From Candidatus Nealsoniibacteriota bacterium (lineage in GTDB: Bacteria; Patescibacteriota; Minisyncoccia; Minisyncoccales; CSSED10-335): a stretch of DNA of 45,744 bases. The translations under genes were made by a program, and so were the position numbers. Under the pieces are notes generated by a model. The model was not told where the DNA came from and made no database searches. It saw only the letters and a program-made list of their open reading frames with translations. Position 1 is the first letter of the stretch. Each line of letters opens with the position of its first letter. Shown here in pieces: positions 8,100 through 15,500 of this stretch. Where the stretch lies: assembly GCA_003557585.1 (NCBI GenBank), contig PWOE01000113.1, forward strand, positions 1 through 45,744, in the 5' to 3' direction.

Positions 8100-8315
8100 A
8101 TTTTTTTCTTTTTTGTGAGATATAATTTCAGTTGGTTCGGCAAATGATTGCGTTTTTTTAAATATAATTCCATTCTCTTTTACTCTTCCTATTAATCTCT
8201 TTTCTCCATTTGATTCCACTATCTCGGCTCTTCTTATTTCTAAAACATTTCCCGAGGAAGTCCTGACGTCAATGCGGCGATACTCTCCAACTGATAAGTC
8301 TCCTACTCTTATCAC
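8088..8315 (-). CDS. Hypothetical 75-residue protein
   Basis: I do not recognise a family. I place the start at GTG (8315), nine bases after AAGGAG. A longer in-frame ATG start at 8381 would encode part of tRNA-Asp and is rejected. The product would begin MIRVGDLSVGEYRRIDV and looks mostly beta-stranded with a charged, lysine-rich C-terminal tail (HKKEKNKPT). It follows three tRNA genes with a 36-base gap, and its stop codon lies inside the terminator hairpin. A small RNA- or nucleic-acid-binding role is possible but only a guess. Confidence 0.6.
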   Translation of the reverse strand: MIRVGDLSVGEYRRIDVRTSSGNVLEIRRAEIVESNGEKRLIGRVKENGIIFKKTQSFAEPTEIISHKKEKNKPT

Positions 8316-8351
8316 AAACAATCTCTCCTTTCTTTTTTCAATGTTCTTGTT

Positions 8352-8428
8352 TGGCGGGGACGACCGGACTCGAACCGGCAACCTCCACTGTGACAGAGTG
8401 GCGATCTAACCAATTGATCTACGCCCCC
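8352..8428 (-). tRNA. tRNA-Asp (GTC)
   Basis: A full cloverleaf: acceptor GGGGGCG/CGTCCCC with one G-T pair, D stem GATC/GATC, anticodon stem CCACT/AGTGG, loop CTGTCAC with anticodon GTC, and T arm GCCGG TTCGAGT CCGGT. Discriminator G73 is the Asp identity base. CCA is encoded (8352-8354), unlike the other tRNAs in this window. It is the third gene of a tRNA cluster, 10 bases after tRNA-Met. Confidence 0.97.
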
Positions 8429-8438
8429 AAATGAACTG

Positions 8439-8512
8439 TGCCGGCGGGAGGACTTGAACCTCCGACCTACGGCTTATGAGTCCGTCGCTCTTACCAACTG
8501 AGCTACGCCGGC
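8439..8512 (-). tRNA. tRNA-Met (CAT), elongator type
   Basis: The cloverleaf has a perfect 7-bp acceptor stem (GCCGGCG/CGCCGGC), D arm GCTC/GAGC, loop CTCATAA with anticodon CAT, and T arm GGAGG TTCAAGT CCTCC. The fully paired 1-72 position marks it as an elongator, not an initiator. The last anticodon-stem pair (31-39) is an A-G mismatch. CCA is not encoded. A tRNA-Ile2 with a lysidine-modified CAT anticodon cannot be excluded by eye. Confidence 0.9.
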
Positions 8513-8538
8513 TCGATTCAATATATTTTAAAAAAATG

Positions 8539-8609
8539 TTGCGGGGGCCGGAATTGCACCGGCGCCTTGAGGTTATGGGCCTCACATGGTACTACTCCAC
8601 CACCCCGCA
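8539..8609 (-). tRNA. Initiator tRNA-fMet (CAT), divergent
   Basis: The acceptor stem TGCGGGG/CCCCGCA matches the E. coli initiator except for T instead of C at position 1, keeping the formylation pairs G2-C71, C3-G70 and G4-C69. The anticodon stem is TGAGG/CCTCA, so the three initiator G-C pairs become A-T, G-C, G-C. The loop is CCCATAA, giving C33 instead of the near-universal T33. The D loop AGTAGTA lacks GG at 18-19, and the T loop is TGCAATT, with G at position 55. All stems are otherwise intact. Total length is 71 bases without CCA. It is first in the tRNA cluster. Confidence 0.85.
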
Positions 8610-8621
8610 TTAATGTTTTGT

Positions 8622-8650
8622 ATCTTAATACAGTTTAACAAGAAAATCAA
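8622..8650 (-). promoter_or_regulatory. Possible promoter for the tRNA cluster
   Basis: On the minus strand, TTGATT (8645-8650) and TAAGAT (8622-8627) are 17 bases apart, ending about 12 bases before tRNA-fMet. It lies directly after the stop of the 175-residue gene, so the tRNAs could be expressed both from here and by read-through from the murA transcript. Confidence 0.45.
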
Positions 8651-8652
8651 CC

Positions 8653-9180
8653 CTAAGATATGGCGCTTAAATTCCTAAACGTTCTCTCATAAACTTTAAG
8701 CGTCTCTCTCGCTTTTTCCAAGGTAAGCTGATAGTCAGGGTCATAAACAACATTATTTCTAGTTTTTCTCGCTTCTTTGATCTCATCAATGTTTTCAAGT
8801 TCAGAGCTAGTTGTCTTTTCCAGCTTCTCTTCTATCGTCTTTTCGCTATGACCAATTCTTTCAAGAGTCTTATCAAGCATCATATCAGCCTCTATAATTG
8901 CCAACTTATACTCTGATTCTAGGCCGCTATCTAGCTTCTTTTCAATCTTCTTCCATTCTTTCAAGAGCTTACTGCTTCCTTGAGGCTTAAAAGAGAGGAA
9001 CTCTGATGCCTCCTCAAAAAACCTTAAATTTAATCGCTGACTTACTAAAAGGACAAAAATTATCACTCCTAAAAAAACTATTGACAAGACGATGAAAACA
9101 ATTTGCGAAATTTCTATAATATCATTGAATGGTTGCGGAATTGTTTCTGGTGATAATAGATAAGAAATTATTTCTTCCAT
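8653..9180 (-). CDS. Small membrane protein with HEPN-like helical tail
   Basis: The 175-residue protein has one transmembrane helix at about residues 24-47 and then a long charged, helical cytoplasmic region. Its end (EARKTRNNVVYDPDYQLTL, about 136-154) resembles the R-x4-H helix motif of HEPN-type helical domains, but a tyrosine stands where the histidine would be. I know this gene type only as a conserved hypothetical of Parcubacteria. It overlaps the 3' end of gatA by 13 bases. The function is unknown; nuclease activity should not be assumed because the key histidine is missing. Confidence 0.75.
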   Translation of the reverse strand: MEEIISYLLSPETIPQPFNDIIEISQIVFIVLSIVFLGVIIFVLLVSQRLNLRFFEEASEFLSFKPQGSSKLLKEWKKIEKKLDSGLESEYKLAIIEADMMLDKTLERIGHSEKTIEEKLEKTTSSELENIDEIKEARKTRNNVVYDPDYQLTLEKARETLKVYERTFRNLSAIS

Positions 9181-10592
9181 ATTTTTTCAAAATATTCAGC
9201 TGCTTTAAAAATATCCGACTCTTTGAAATATGAGCCAATTACCTGCATGCCGACAGAAAGATTGCCGACCTTACCACAAGGTAAAGATATTGCTGGCAAA
9301 CCAGCTATATTTACGCCGGCAGTAAAGATATCTGAAAGATACATAGCTAAAGGGTCTTTTGCTTTCTCACCTATCTTGAAAGGTAATGTCGGTGATGTTG
9401 GTGCTAAGATTAAATCAACTTCCTGAAAAGCTTCTTTGAAATCATTGATAATTAAAGATCTTGCTTGTTGGGCTTTCTTGTAGTAAGCATCATAATAGCC
9501 AGCTGAAAGAGTGTAGCTTCCCAGAGAAATTCTTCTTTTGACTTCAACTCCTAGCCCATCTTTTCGACTATTGAAATATCTCTCTGAAAGATCTTTACCT
9601 TCTTTAGATAAACCATACCTCAATCCATCATAACGTGCTAGGTTTGCTGATATCTCCGATGGTGAAATTATATAATAGACTGGTAGGGCATATTCTGTGT
9701 AAGGCAAACTTATTCTCTTAATTTTGAAGCCTTCTTTTTCAGCAGCAACAATCGCTTCTTCTATCTTTTCTTCAACATTTTTATCAATTCCTTTTTTGAA
9801 ATATTCCTCAGGAATTCCAATCCTGAAGTTCTTAACATCTTTATCTGAATCTTTGAAAGTGTAATCAGCTGAGGTAGAGTCCATCTTGTCTTTACCTGAT
9901 ATCGCTTTGAAAACAATCTTGGCATCCTCAACGTTTTTAGTTAAAGGGCCAATCTGATCTAAAGATGATGCCATGGCTATCAGGCCATATCTTGAAACAG
10001 CGCCATAGGTCGGTTTTAATCCAACTAACCCGCAAAACGAAGCTGGTTGCCTTATCGATCCACCCGTATCAGAGCCAAGGGCAAAACAAGAGAAGTTGGC
10101 AGCAACAGCTGCTGCTGATCCTCCAGAAGATCCTCCAGGAACTAAATCTGTATTCAATGGATTTCTGGTAACTCCATATGCCGAGTGCTCTGTAGACGAA
10201 CCCATGGCAAATTCATCCATGTTGGCTTTACCGATGATTATTGAGCCCGCTTTCTTTATCTTTTTAATTACTGTTGCATCATAGGGGGCGATGTAATTTT
10301 CCAACATCTTTGATCCGGCAGTTGTTTTTCCTCCTTTCATCAAGATATTATCTTTAATCGCAGAAGGAATACCGCTTAAAATTGGAATATCTTTTTTTCT
10401 TGCAATCTCTTTGTCAATCTCTTTTGCTTGAGATATCACCTCTTCTCTGTTAAAGCTCAGCAGAGAGAAGATGAAATCATTGTTCTTCTCAATCTCTTTG
10501 ATAAAAGACTCTGCTATATCAAGAGCCGAAAAAGATCTTTTCTTTAGTCCTTGGTTTATCTCTTTTATCGTTTTTTGAAAGAAATCGCTCAT
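9168..10592 (-). CDS. gatA: Glutamyl-tRNA(Gln) amidotransferase subunit A
   Basis: GatA is the glutaminase of GatCAB, releasing ammonia that GatB uses on mischarged tRNA. The 474-residue amidase has the Ser-cisSer-Lys triad: lysine in SAIKDNI (about residue 78), the glycine/serine loop GGSSGGSAAAVAA (about 152-164) and GSDTGGSIRQPASFCG with the nucleophilic serine (about 173-188). The length is standard. It overlaps gatC by four bases (ATGA), consistent with coupled translation. Confidence 0.97.
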   Translation of the reverse strand: MSDFFQKTIKEINQGLKKRSFSALDIAESFIKEIEKNNDFIFSLLSFNREEVISQAKEIDKEIARKKDIPILSGIPSAIKDNILMKGGKTTAGSKMLENYIAPYDATVIKKIKKAGSIIIGKANMDEFAMGSSTEHSAYGVTRNPLNTDLVPGGSSGGSAAAVAANFSCFALGSDTGGSIRQPASFCGLVGLKPTYGAVSRYGLIAMASSLDQIGPLTKNVEDAKIVFKAISGKDKMDSTSADYTFKDSDKDVKNFRIGIPEEYFKKGIDKNVEEKIEEAIVAAEKEGFKIKRISLPYTEYALPVYYIISPSEISANLARYDGLRYGLSKEGKDLSERYFNSRKDGLGVEVKRRISLGSYTLSAGYYDAYYKKAQQARSLIINDFKEAFQEVDLILAPTSPTLPFKIGEKAKDPLAMYLSDIFTAGVNIAGLPAISLPCGKVGNLSVGMQVIGSYFKESDIFKAAEYFEKIWKK

Positions 10593-10873
10593 TTAAAGAC
10601 TGACTTTACTTTAAGAAAACTACCTTCTTTTTCAGAAAAAAGAGCTACTATTCCTTTCTTGTTGTCGAAGCTTTCAATCTCATCCTCCCTGGCCTTGCTG
10701 TACTCTTTAATCTTGAATAACAATGTTTCAGATTCTTTAATTTTTAGCTCATCTATCTTCTCAATATAATCTAAAATATCGGAGAGATCTTTTTGCAAAG
10801 ACTCTTTTTCCTTTTCTTTTAAACCAATCTTAGAAAGATTAAGTATCTTTTCTATAATTGTCCTATTAATCAT
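10589..10873 (-). CDS. gatC: Glutamyl-tRNA(Gln) amidotransferase subunit C
   Basis: GatC is the small subunit that wraps between GatA and GatB. The 94-residue protein begins with the helical family motif (IEKILNLSKIGLKEKEKE), followed by DLSDILDYIEKIDEL. The end is less conserved than usual. Identity is supported by its direct translational overlap with gatA. Confidence 0.92.
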   Translation of the reverse strand: MINRTIIEKILNLSKIGLKEKEKESLQKDLSDILDYIEKIDELKIKESETLLFKIKEYSKAREDEIESFDNKKGIVALFSEKEGSFLKVKSVFK

Positions 10874-10882
10874 CTCTTTTTA

Positions 10883-11950
10883 TTATTGTTTGGGAGCTTC
10901 TAGCATGTCTGTCTCCAAGAGAACCTCGTGCAACTCATCGATATGCTCTAAGACAAAGCCGGCTCCCCTAGCGACCGCTGTTAGCGGATCATCTGCTATC
11001 TTAGTTTTTATCTTGGTCTCTTCAGCTATTAATTGATCGAGCCCTTTCAAGAGACTACCTCCACCCAAAAGATAAATTCCTTTGTTCATGATATCGGCCA
11101 ATAATTCTGGTGGAGTATCTTCCACTGTTAATTTTATCGATGTAATAATCTCTTTAACCGACTTCTCCATTGCCCTTCTAATATCTTTGTCAGTAACAAT
11201 TATCTCTTCTGGTAAACCAGTTACAACATTTCTACCTCTTATCGGCATCTCTAATTTATCTTTAAGCGGATAAGCAGATCCTATGCTAATCTTCACCTCT
11301 TCCGCAGTTCTTTCTCCTATTAGCAACTTGTACTCTTCTTGAGCAAACTTTATGATGTCTTCGTTAAGCTTGTCTCCAGCAACCCTAAGACTTCTAGCGA
11401 CAACTATTCCTCCAAGTGAGATAACAGCAACTTCTGTTGTTCCACCACCAATATCAACTATGAAATTTCCGCCTGCATCTTGAACTTGTAGGCGAGCTCC
11501 AATCGCTGACGCCATCGGCTCTTCTATCAAGAAGACCTCTCTTGCTCCAGCATTCTTGCCCGCATCTTGAACGGCCTTCTTTTCAACTTCAGTAACCCCA
11601 AATGGAATGCCAACAATCAATCTCGGTCTTAATTTTATGAAAAACTTTCTGTCATAGGCTTTGTCTATGAAATATCTCAACATCTGCTCGGTGACGTCAA
11701 AATCAGAAACAACTCCTGAAACAAGAGGTCTTGTTGCCACTATATGAGCTGGTGTCTTGCCAACCATTCTTTTAGCCTCTTCTCCTATCGCTAGAATCTG
11801 ACCAGTCTTTTGATTAACAGCAACAACTGATGGTTCAGATATTATTATTCCTCGCCCCCTGACATAGACAAGAGAATTAGCTGTCCCAAGATCAATACCG
11901 ATATCGGTTGAAAATTTACTAAAGAATTCTTTGAGATAAGATTTAATCAT
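10883..11950 (-). CDS. mreB: Rod shape-determining protein MreB (copy 1)
   Basis: MreB is the bacterial actin that guides cell-wall synthesis. The 355-residue protein shows the actin ATP-binding loops: phosphate 1 DIGLDLGTANSLVYVRG-type (about residues 17-31), phosphate 2 IVDIGGGTTEVAVIS (about 165-179) and an adenosine loop near GIYLLGGGSLLKG (about 292-304). It is longer at both ends than the second MreB in this window and has a short N-terminal extension (MIKSYLKEFFSKFS). It overlaps rseP by four bases. It shares the murA transcript with the second mreB, so both filaments are probably made together. Confidence 0.95.
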   Translation of the reverse strand: MIKSYLKEFFSKFSTDIGIDLGTANSLVYVRGRGIIISEPSVVAVNQKTGQILAIGEEAKRMVGKTPAHIVATRPLVSGVVSDFDVTEQMLRYFIDKAYDRKFFIKLRPRLIVGIPFGVTEVEKKAVQDAGKNAGAREVFLIEEPMASAIGARLQVQDAGGNFIVDIGGGTTEVAVISLGGIVVARSLRVAGDKLNEDIIKFAQEEYKLLIGERTAEEVKISIGSAYPLKDKLEMPIRGRNVVTGLPEEIIVTDKDIRRAMEKSVKEIITSIKLTVEDTPPELLADIMNKGIYLLGGGSLLKGLDQLIAEETKIKTKIADDPLTAVARGAGFVLEHIDELHEVLLETDMLEAPKQ

Positions 11951-13017
11951 ATTAGTCTTTGAATGTCATAAATAGTAACAAATATTAATAGACCCACCAG
12001 TATTAAAAAGGATATTGCAACCGCATTCTTTTCAATCTTGGGATTCAGTGGCGATCCCTTAATCTTTTCAATCATCAATAAAAGAAATCTACCTCCATCC
12101 AAGGCTGGTATCGGCAAAAGATTAAATATCGCTAAAGAGATAGAGATAATTGCTATTATTGTTAAGTAATCAACTAAACCTCTTTCTATCGCTCCCACAA
12201 AAATCTCTCCGACAATAGCGACAGGACCAGCAAACTTAACCTCCTCTGGCATCGGCTCTCTTAGAACAGCTCTTCTTGCTATATCAAAAAGAGATGTTGT
12301 TATTAAACGTGTCATCCTGCCCGTCATTATTATTCCATAAAAAGGAGCTGTATAGAAGGGGTATCTCTGGGTTGTCATCCTGTTGAAATGAACTCCCATC
12401 AATTCATCTTCTTCTAATGCTTCCAGCGATACAAGAAGATTCTCTTTGCCTCTGGTAATTGAAAACTCTAAATCCTTGCCCTTATTCTCTGCTATGAACT
12501 TCTTAAGATCCTCTGATCTATTAATTGAGCTAAAAGAGTCATTGAATCTAGCTTCATTAATGATGTCGCCTGGAATTATCCCTGCTTGCGCTGCAGGAGA
12601 TTCAGAGACGACCCCGATAATCATTACTTGAGCATCGGGAGCATAAAAATCATCATCGATTGCTGTTGGCGAGCCGATTATCGCTATTAAAGTTAAAGCG
12701 ACGAAAGCAACAATCCAAAAAGCGATTACTCCTCCTAGAATTATCGCAGACCTTTGCAATATCGATTTTTCACTGAAGCTTCTCTTGTCTTTGATTCTCT
12801 CTTCTTCACCATATATTTTAACAAAAGCACCAATTGGTAGAAGATTTAAAGAATAGAGCGTCTCTCCTATCTTTTTGCTCACTATCTTTGGCGGAATTCC
12901 TATACCAAACTCCTCTACCTTAACGCCCATCTTTTTTGCAACTAAAAAATGGCCTAGTTCATGTAAAACCATTAAAGCAACTAAACTGATAATAGCAATT
13001 GTTATATATAAAAACAT
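11947..13017 (-). CDS. rseP: RIP metalloprotease RseP (site-2 protease, M50)
   Basis: An intramembrane zinc protease that cuts membrane anti-sigma factors or signal-peptide remnants. The 356-residue protein has the zinc motif HELGH at 19-23 in the first helix, one PDZ domain (about 125-200; SESPAAQAGIIPGDII) and the third zinc ligand in PIPALDGGRF near residue 310. Several membrane helices flank these. It sits between frr and mreB, as in the common frr-rseP order. A GGAGAG sequence eight bases before the ATG, inside the end of frr, may act as a Shine-Dalgarno site. Confidence 0.95.
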   Translation of the reverse strand: MFLYITIAIISLVALMVLHELGHFLVAKKMGVKVEEFGIGIPPKIVSKKIGETLYSLNLLPIGAFVKIYGEEERIKDKRSFSEKSILQRSAIILGGVIAFWIVAFVALTLIAIIGSPTAIDDDFYAPDAQVMIIGVVSESPAAQAGIIPGDIINEARFNDSFSSINRSEDLKKFIAENKGKDLEFSITRGKENLLVSLEALEEDELMGVHFNRMTTQRYPFYTAPFYGIIMTGRMTRLITTSLFDIARRAVLREPMPEEVKFAGPVAIVGEIFVGAIERGLVDYLTIIAIISISLAIFNLLPIPALDGGRFLLLMIEKIKGSPLNPKIEKNAVAISFLILVGLLIFVTIYDIQRLI

Positions 13018-13019
13018 CT

Positions 13020-13580
13020 TTAGCTCTCCATTATCTCTTCTTCTTTTCTTTTATAAGTTTCTTCAACCTTTTGACTGTAATCATCTATTAACTCTTGCAG
13101 ACCATCTCTTCCCTTGAATTTGTCATCTTCTCTTATCTCTCCCTTTTTGAAATTGTCTTGAATTTTACGCCAAGCCTCTTCTCTCGATTTTCTTAAAGAG
13201 ATTTTGGCTGCTTCAGCCTTGTCTCCCAAGAGCTTTAATAGCTTCTTTCTATACTCTTCAGTTAAAGACGGTAGAGTGACCCTGATAATGTTGCCATCAA
13301 CAACTGGACTTCCCCCTAAATCTGACTGTGACAAGGCTTTTTCAATTTCAGAGACAATCGATTGGTCCCATGGCTGTATAGCAAGAGTTCTTGGACCCAT
13401 GGTACTTATAGAGGCTAACTGGTTAAGGGGCATTTTAGAACCATAAGAATCGACAACTATCTTCTCAACTAAAGAGGGGTTGGCTCTTCCGGTTCTAATT
13501 GTAGCAATATCTTCCTCAAAAAAGTTGATTGTCTTATCAAATTCTTTTTTTGTTTCTTCTATAATATCTTTGATATCCAT
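13020..13580 (-). CDS. frr: Ribosome recycling factor
   Basis: RRF splits post-termination ribosomes together with EF-G. The 186-residue length is standard. The start carries the family pattern (IEETKKEFDKTINFFEEDIATIRTGRA split over residues 6-32), then VDSYGSKMPLNQLASIS, and the C-terminal three-helix bundle has RKSREEAWRKIQ and EDDKFKGRDGLQELID. It lies two bases after rseP's partner boundary and three bases downstream of holB. Confidence 0.97.
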   Translation of the reverse strand: MDIKDIIEETKKEFDKTINFFEEDIATIRTGRANPSLVEKIVVDSYGSKMPLNQLASISTMGPRTLAIQPWDQSIVSEIEKALSQSDLGGSPVVDGNIIRVTLPSLTEEYRKKLLKLLGDKAEAAKISLRKSREEAWRKIQDNFKKGEIREDDKFKGRDGLQELIDDYSQKVEETYKRKEEEIMES

Positions 13581-13582
13581 AT

Positions 13583-14482
13583 TTATAACTCTATTAATAA
13601 TGATTCTATTGCTAATTTAGCATTGATATTGGTCTGGTTGATAAAATCAATCGTCTTGTTAATTGAATTGATAGATCTTATTATCTTTTTCAATGAATAA
13701 CTAACATTTTCTCCCTTAACCTTTCTTATGAATAATTCCCTGAAATAGCTCAACCATATCTCTAGAACTCTTCTTAGCTCATCTTTGTCTTCAGATATCT
13801 TCTTTGCATAATCAAATCTTAAATGAAATGATTCTTTAATTGATGTAATCTTTGCTAATTCCTTTATTGTCTTTTTACGAAACTTAAGGTCTTCAGGATT
13901 TTTTGAAAAATTAACTGCTATCCCTGGTCTACCAAAAGAAAAAAGAGATATCTCGTCAGCTTTTTCTTCGTCAATGCCTTTTTCGATTAAAAGATTCTTT
14001 ATCTTATCTTTTTCAACTGGAAAAAACTTAAATCTTTGCAACCTTGATCTTATCGTAGCAAGAAGCATCTCTGGATATTCTGTTATTAAGAAAAAGACTG
14101 TTTCCCCTTTGGGCTCTTCTAAAATTTTAAGAAGAGCGTTGGCAGCTTCTCTATTTAAAAGATGAGCGTCATCTATTATAACCCACTTGAAACAAGAAGA
14201 GTGCGGGGAAAGAGAAACTTTCTTGATAAGATTTCTAATTTGATCAATCTGAATAACTCCCTTAACTGGCTCTATCAAGATAAGGTCTGGGTCTTTGTTG
14301 TTCTCTATCGAAAGGCATCTTTTACAATTATCGCAACCACAATTAATTTTTTTAAAAAGATCTATGGCTATCTTCTTTTTGCCTAAAGAAGATCTTCCTT
14401 GAAAAATGATTCCATGGGGAATCTTTTTTGATACAACAATTCTGTCCAATAATTCCCTCTGTTTTTCGTGCCCAATTAGCAT
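13583..14482 (-). CDS. holB: DNA polymerase III subunit delta'
   Basis: The delta' subunit is the stator of the sliding-clamp loader. The 299-residue protein has an AAA+ core with GRSSLGKKKIA at the P-loop position (about 29-39), a zinc module with CGCDNCKRC (about 48-56), a Walker-B-like VIIDDAHLL and the SRLQRF sensor (SRC-type position, about 136-141). The modified P-loop fits a non-hydrolysing delta'. A tau/gamma (DnaX) identity is less likely because the protein is short. It lies between frr and the second mreB, an unusual neighbourhood that suggests a growth-linked operon. Confidence 0.88.
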   Translation of the reverse strand: MLIGHEKQRELLDRIVVSKKIPHGIIFQGRSSLGKKKIAIDLFKKINCGCDNCKRCLSIENNKDPDLILIEPVKGVIQIDQIRNLIKKVSLSPHSSCFKWVIIDDAHLLNREAANALLKILEEPKGETVFFLITEYPEMLLATIRSRLQRFKFFPVEKDKIKNLLIEKGIDEEKADEISLFSFGRPGIAVNFSKNPEDLKFRKKTIKELAKITSIKESFHLRFDYAKKISEDKDELRRVLEIWLSYFRELFIRKVKGENVSYSLKKIIRSINSINKTIDFINQTNINAKLAIESLLIEL

Positions 14483-14486
14483 AGCT

Positions 14487-15500
14487 TTAACGCCTAGTCA
14501 TTATGCTTCTCTTGTAAGCATCTAGATTTTCTAAAACCTCTCCTGTTCCTTTCGCTACACAAGTTAAGGGTTCATCTGCTATAAAACAAGGAACCCCAAT
14601 ATTTTGAGAAATAAGAGTATCGATATTCCTTAAAAGAGCTCCTCCGCCAGAAACAACCATGCCTTTGTCCATGATATCAGCAGATAGCTCAGGTGGAGTG
14701 TCTCTCAAGACCTGTCTTATCGTTGCTAAAATCTCTTCTAATGGCTCTCTTATCGCCTCGGCAACTTCATTCGAGCTTATGCTTATATTCCTGGGAAGCC
14801 CTAAAGCCAAGTCTCTACCTCTAATATTCATAGTCTTCTCTTCTTTTTCAGGAATTGCTGTGCCGATTTCTTTCTTGATTTCTTCTGCTGTCTGTGACCC
14901 AACAGCCAGCTTATATTTCTTTTTTATATAATCTACAATGGCTGCATCAATCTTATCACCCGCTGTTCTCAAAGAAGAATAGTTAACAACGCCTCCTAGA
15001 GATATGACGGCGACCTCAGAAGTTCCGCCTCCGATATCGACAATCATATGTCCTGAGCAAGAATTAATCGGCATACCTGCTCCAATAGCTGCCAAAACTG
15101 GCTCTTTCGCAACATAGACAGCTTTGGCTCCAGCTAAGATACCTGCCTCAATGACAGCTCTTTTCTCGGTAGAGGTTACTCCCGCAGGAATACCAATAAT
15201 TAGTTCTGGCTTAAATAATCTAAATGACTTTGTAGTTTTGGTAATGAAATAACGAAGCATTACCTCAGTTATCTTGTATTCGGCAATAACCCCGTCTTTA
15301 AGAGGGCGATAAACCTTAATTGAATCGGGAGTTCGGCCTATCATCTCTTTGGCTTCAGCTCCGACGGCTAATATCTTATTCTCAGAAATAGAAACTGCAA
15401 TAACTGACGGCTCGTTAAGAACTAGCCCTTTCTTGGGAATGAAAACCAAAGAATTACAAGTACCAAGGTCTATTCCTATCTTTTTAATAAACATATTCAT
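14487..15500 (-). CDS. mreB: MreB-family actin (copy 2)
   Basis: A second actin-like protein of 337 residues with clear ATP loops: GIDLGTCNSLVFIPKKG at the start, MIVDIGGGTSEVAVISLGG (about 167-185) and MVVSGGGALLRN (about 276-287). It is about as long as ordinary MreB and diverges from copy 1, for example with CNS instead of ANS in the phosphate loop. It follows murA with a one-base overlap of stop and start. It may be an Mbl/MreBH-like paralogue. The gene pairing with murA points to wall synthesis. Confidence 0.93.
   Translation of the reverse strand: MNMFIKKIGIDLGTCNSLVFIPKKGLVLNEPSVIAVSISENKILAVGAEAKEMIGRTPDSIKVYRPLKDGVIAEYKITEVMLRYFITKTTKSFRLFKPELIIGIPAGVTSTEKRAVIEAGILAGAKAVYVAKEPVLAAIGAGMPINSCSGHMIVDIGGGTSEVAVISLGGVVNYSSLRTAGDKIDAAIVDYIKKKYKLAVGSQTAEEIKKEIGTAIPEKEEKTMNIRGRDLALGLPRNISISSNEVAEAIREPLEEILATIRQVLRDTPPELSADIMDKGMVVSGGGALLRNIDTLISQNIGVPCFIADEPLTCVAKGTGEVLENLDAYKRSIMTRR

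Noticed and set aside
8316..8381. Longer start of the 75-residue protein at ATG 8381
   Set aside because: The added residues are a translation of the 3' part of tRNA-Asp; the GTG at 8315 with AAGGAG upstream is far better.
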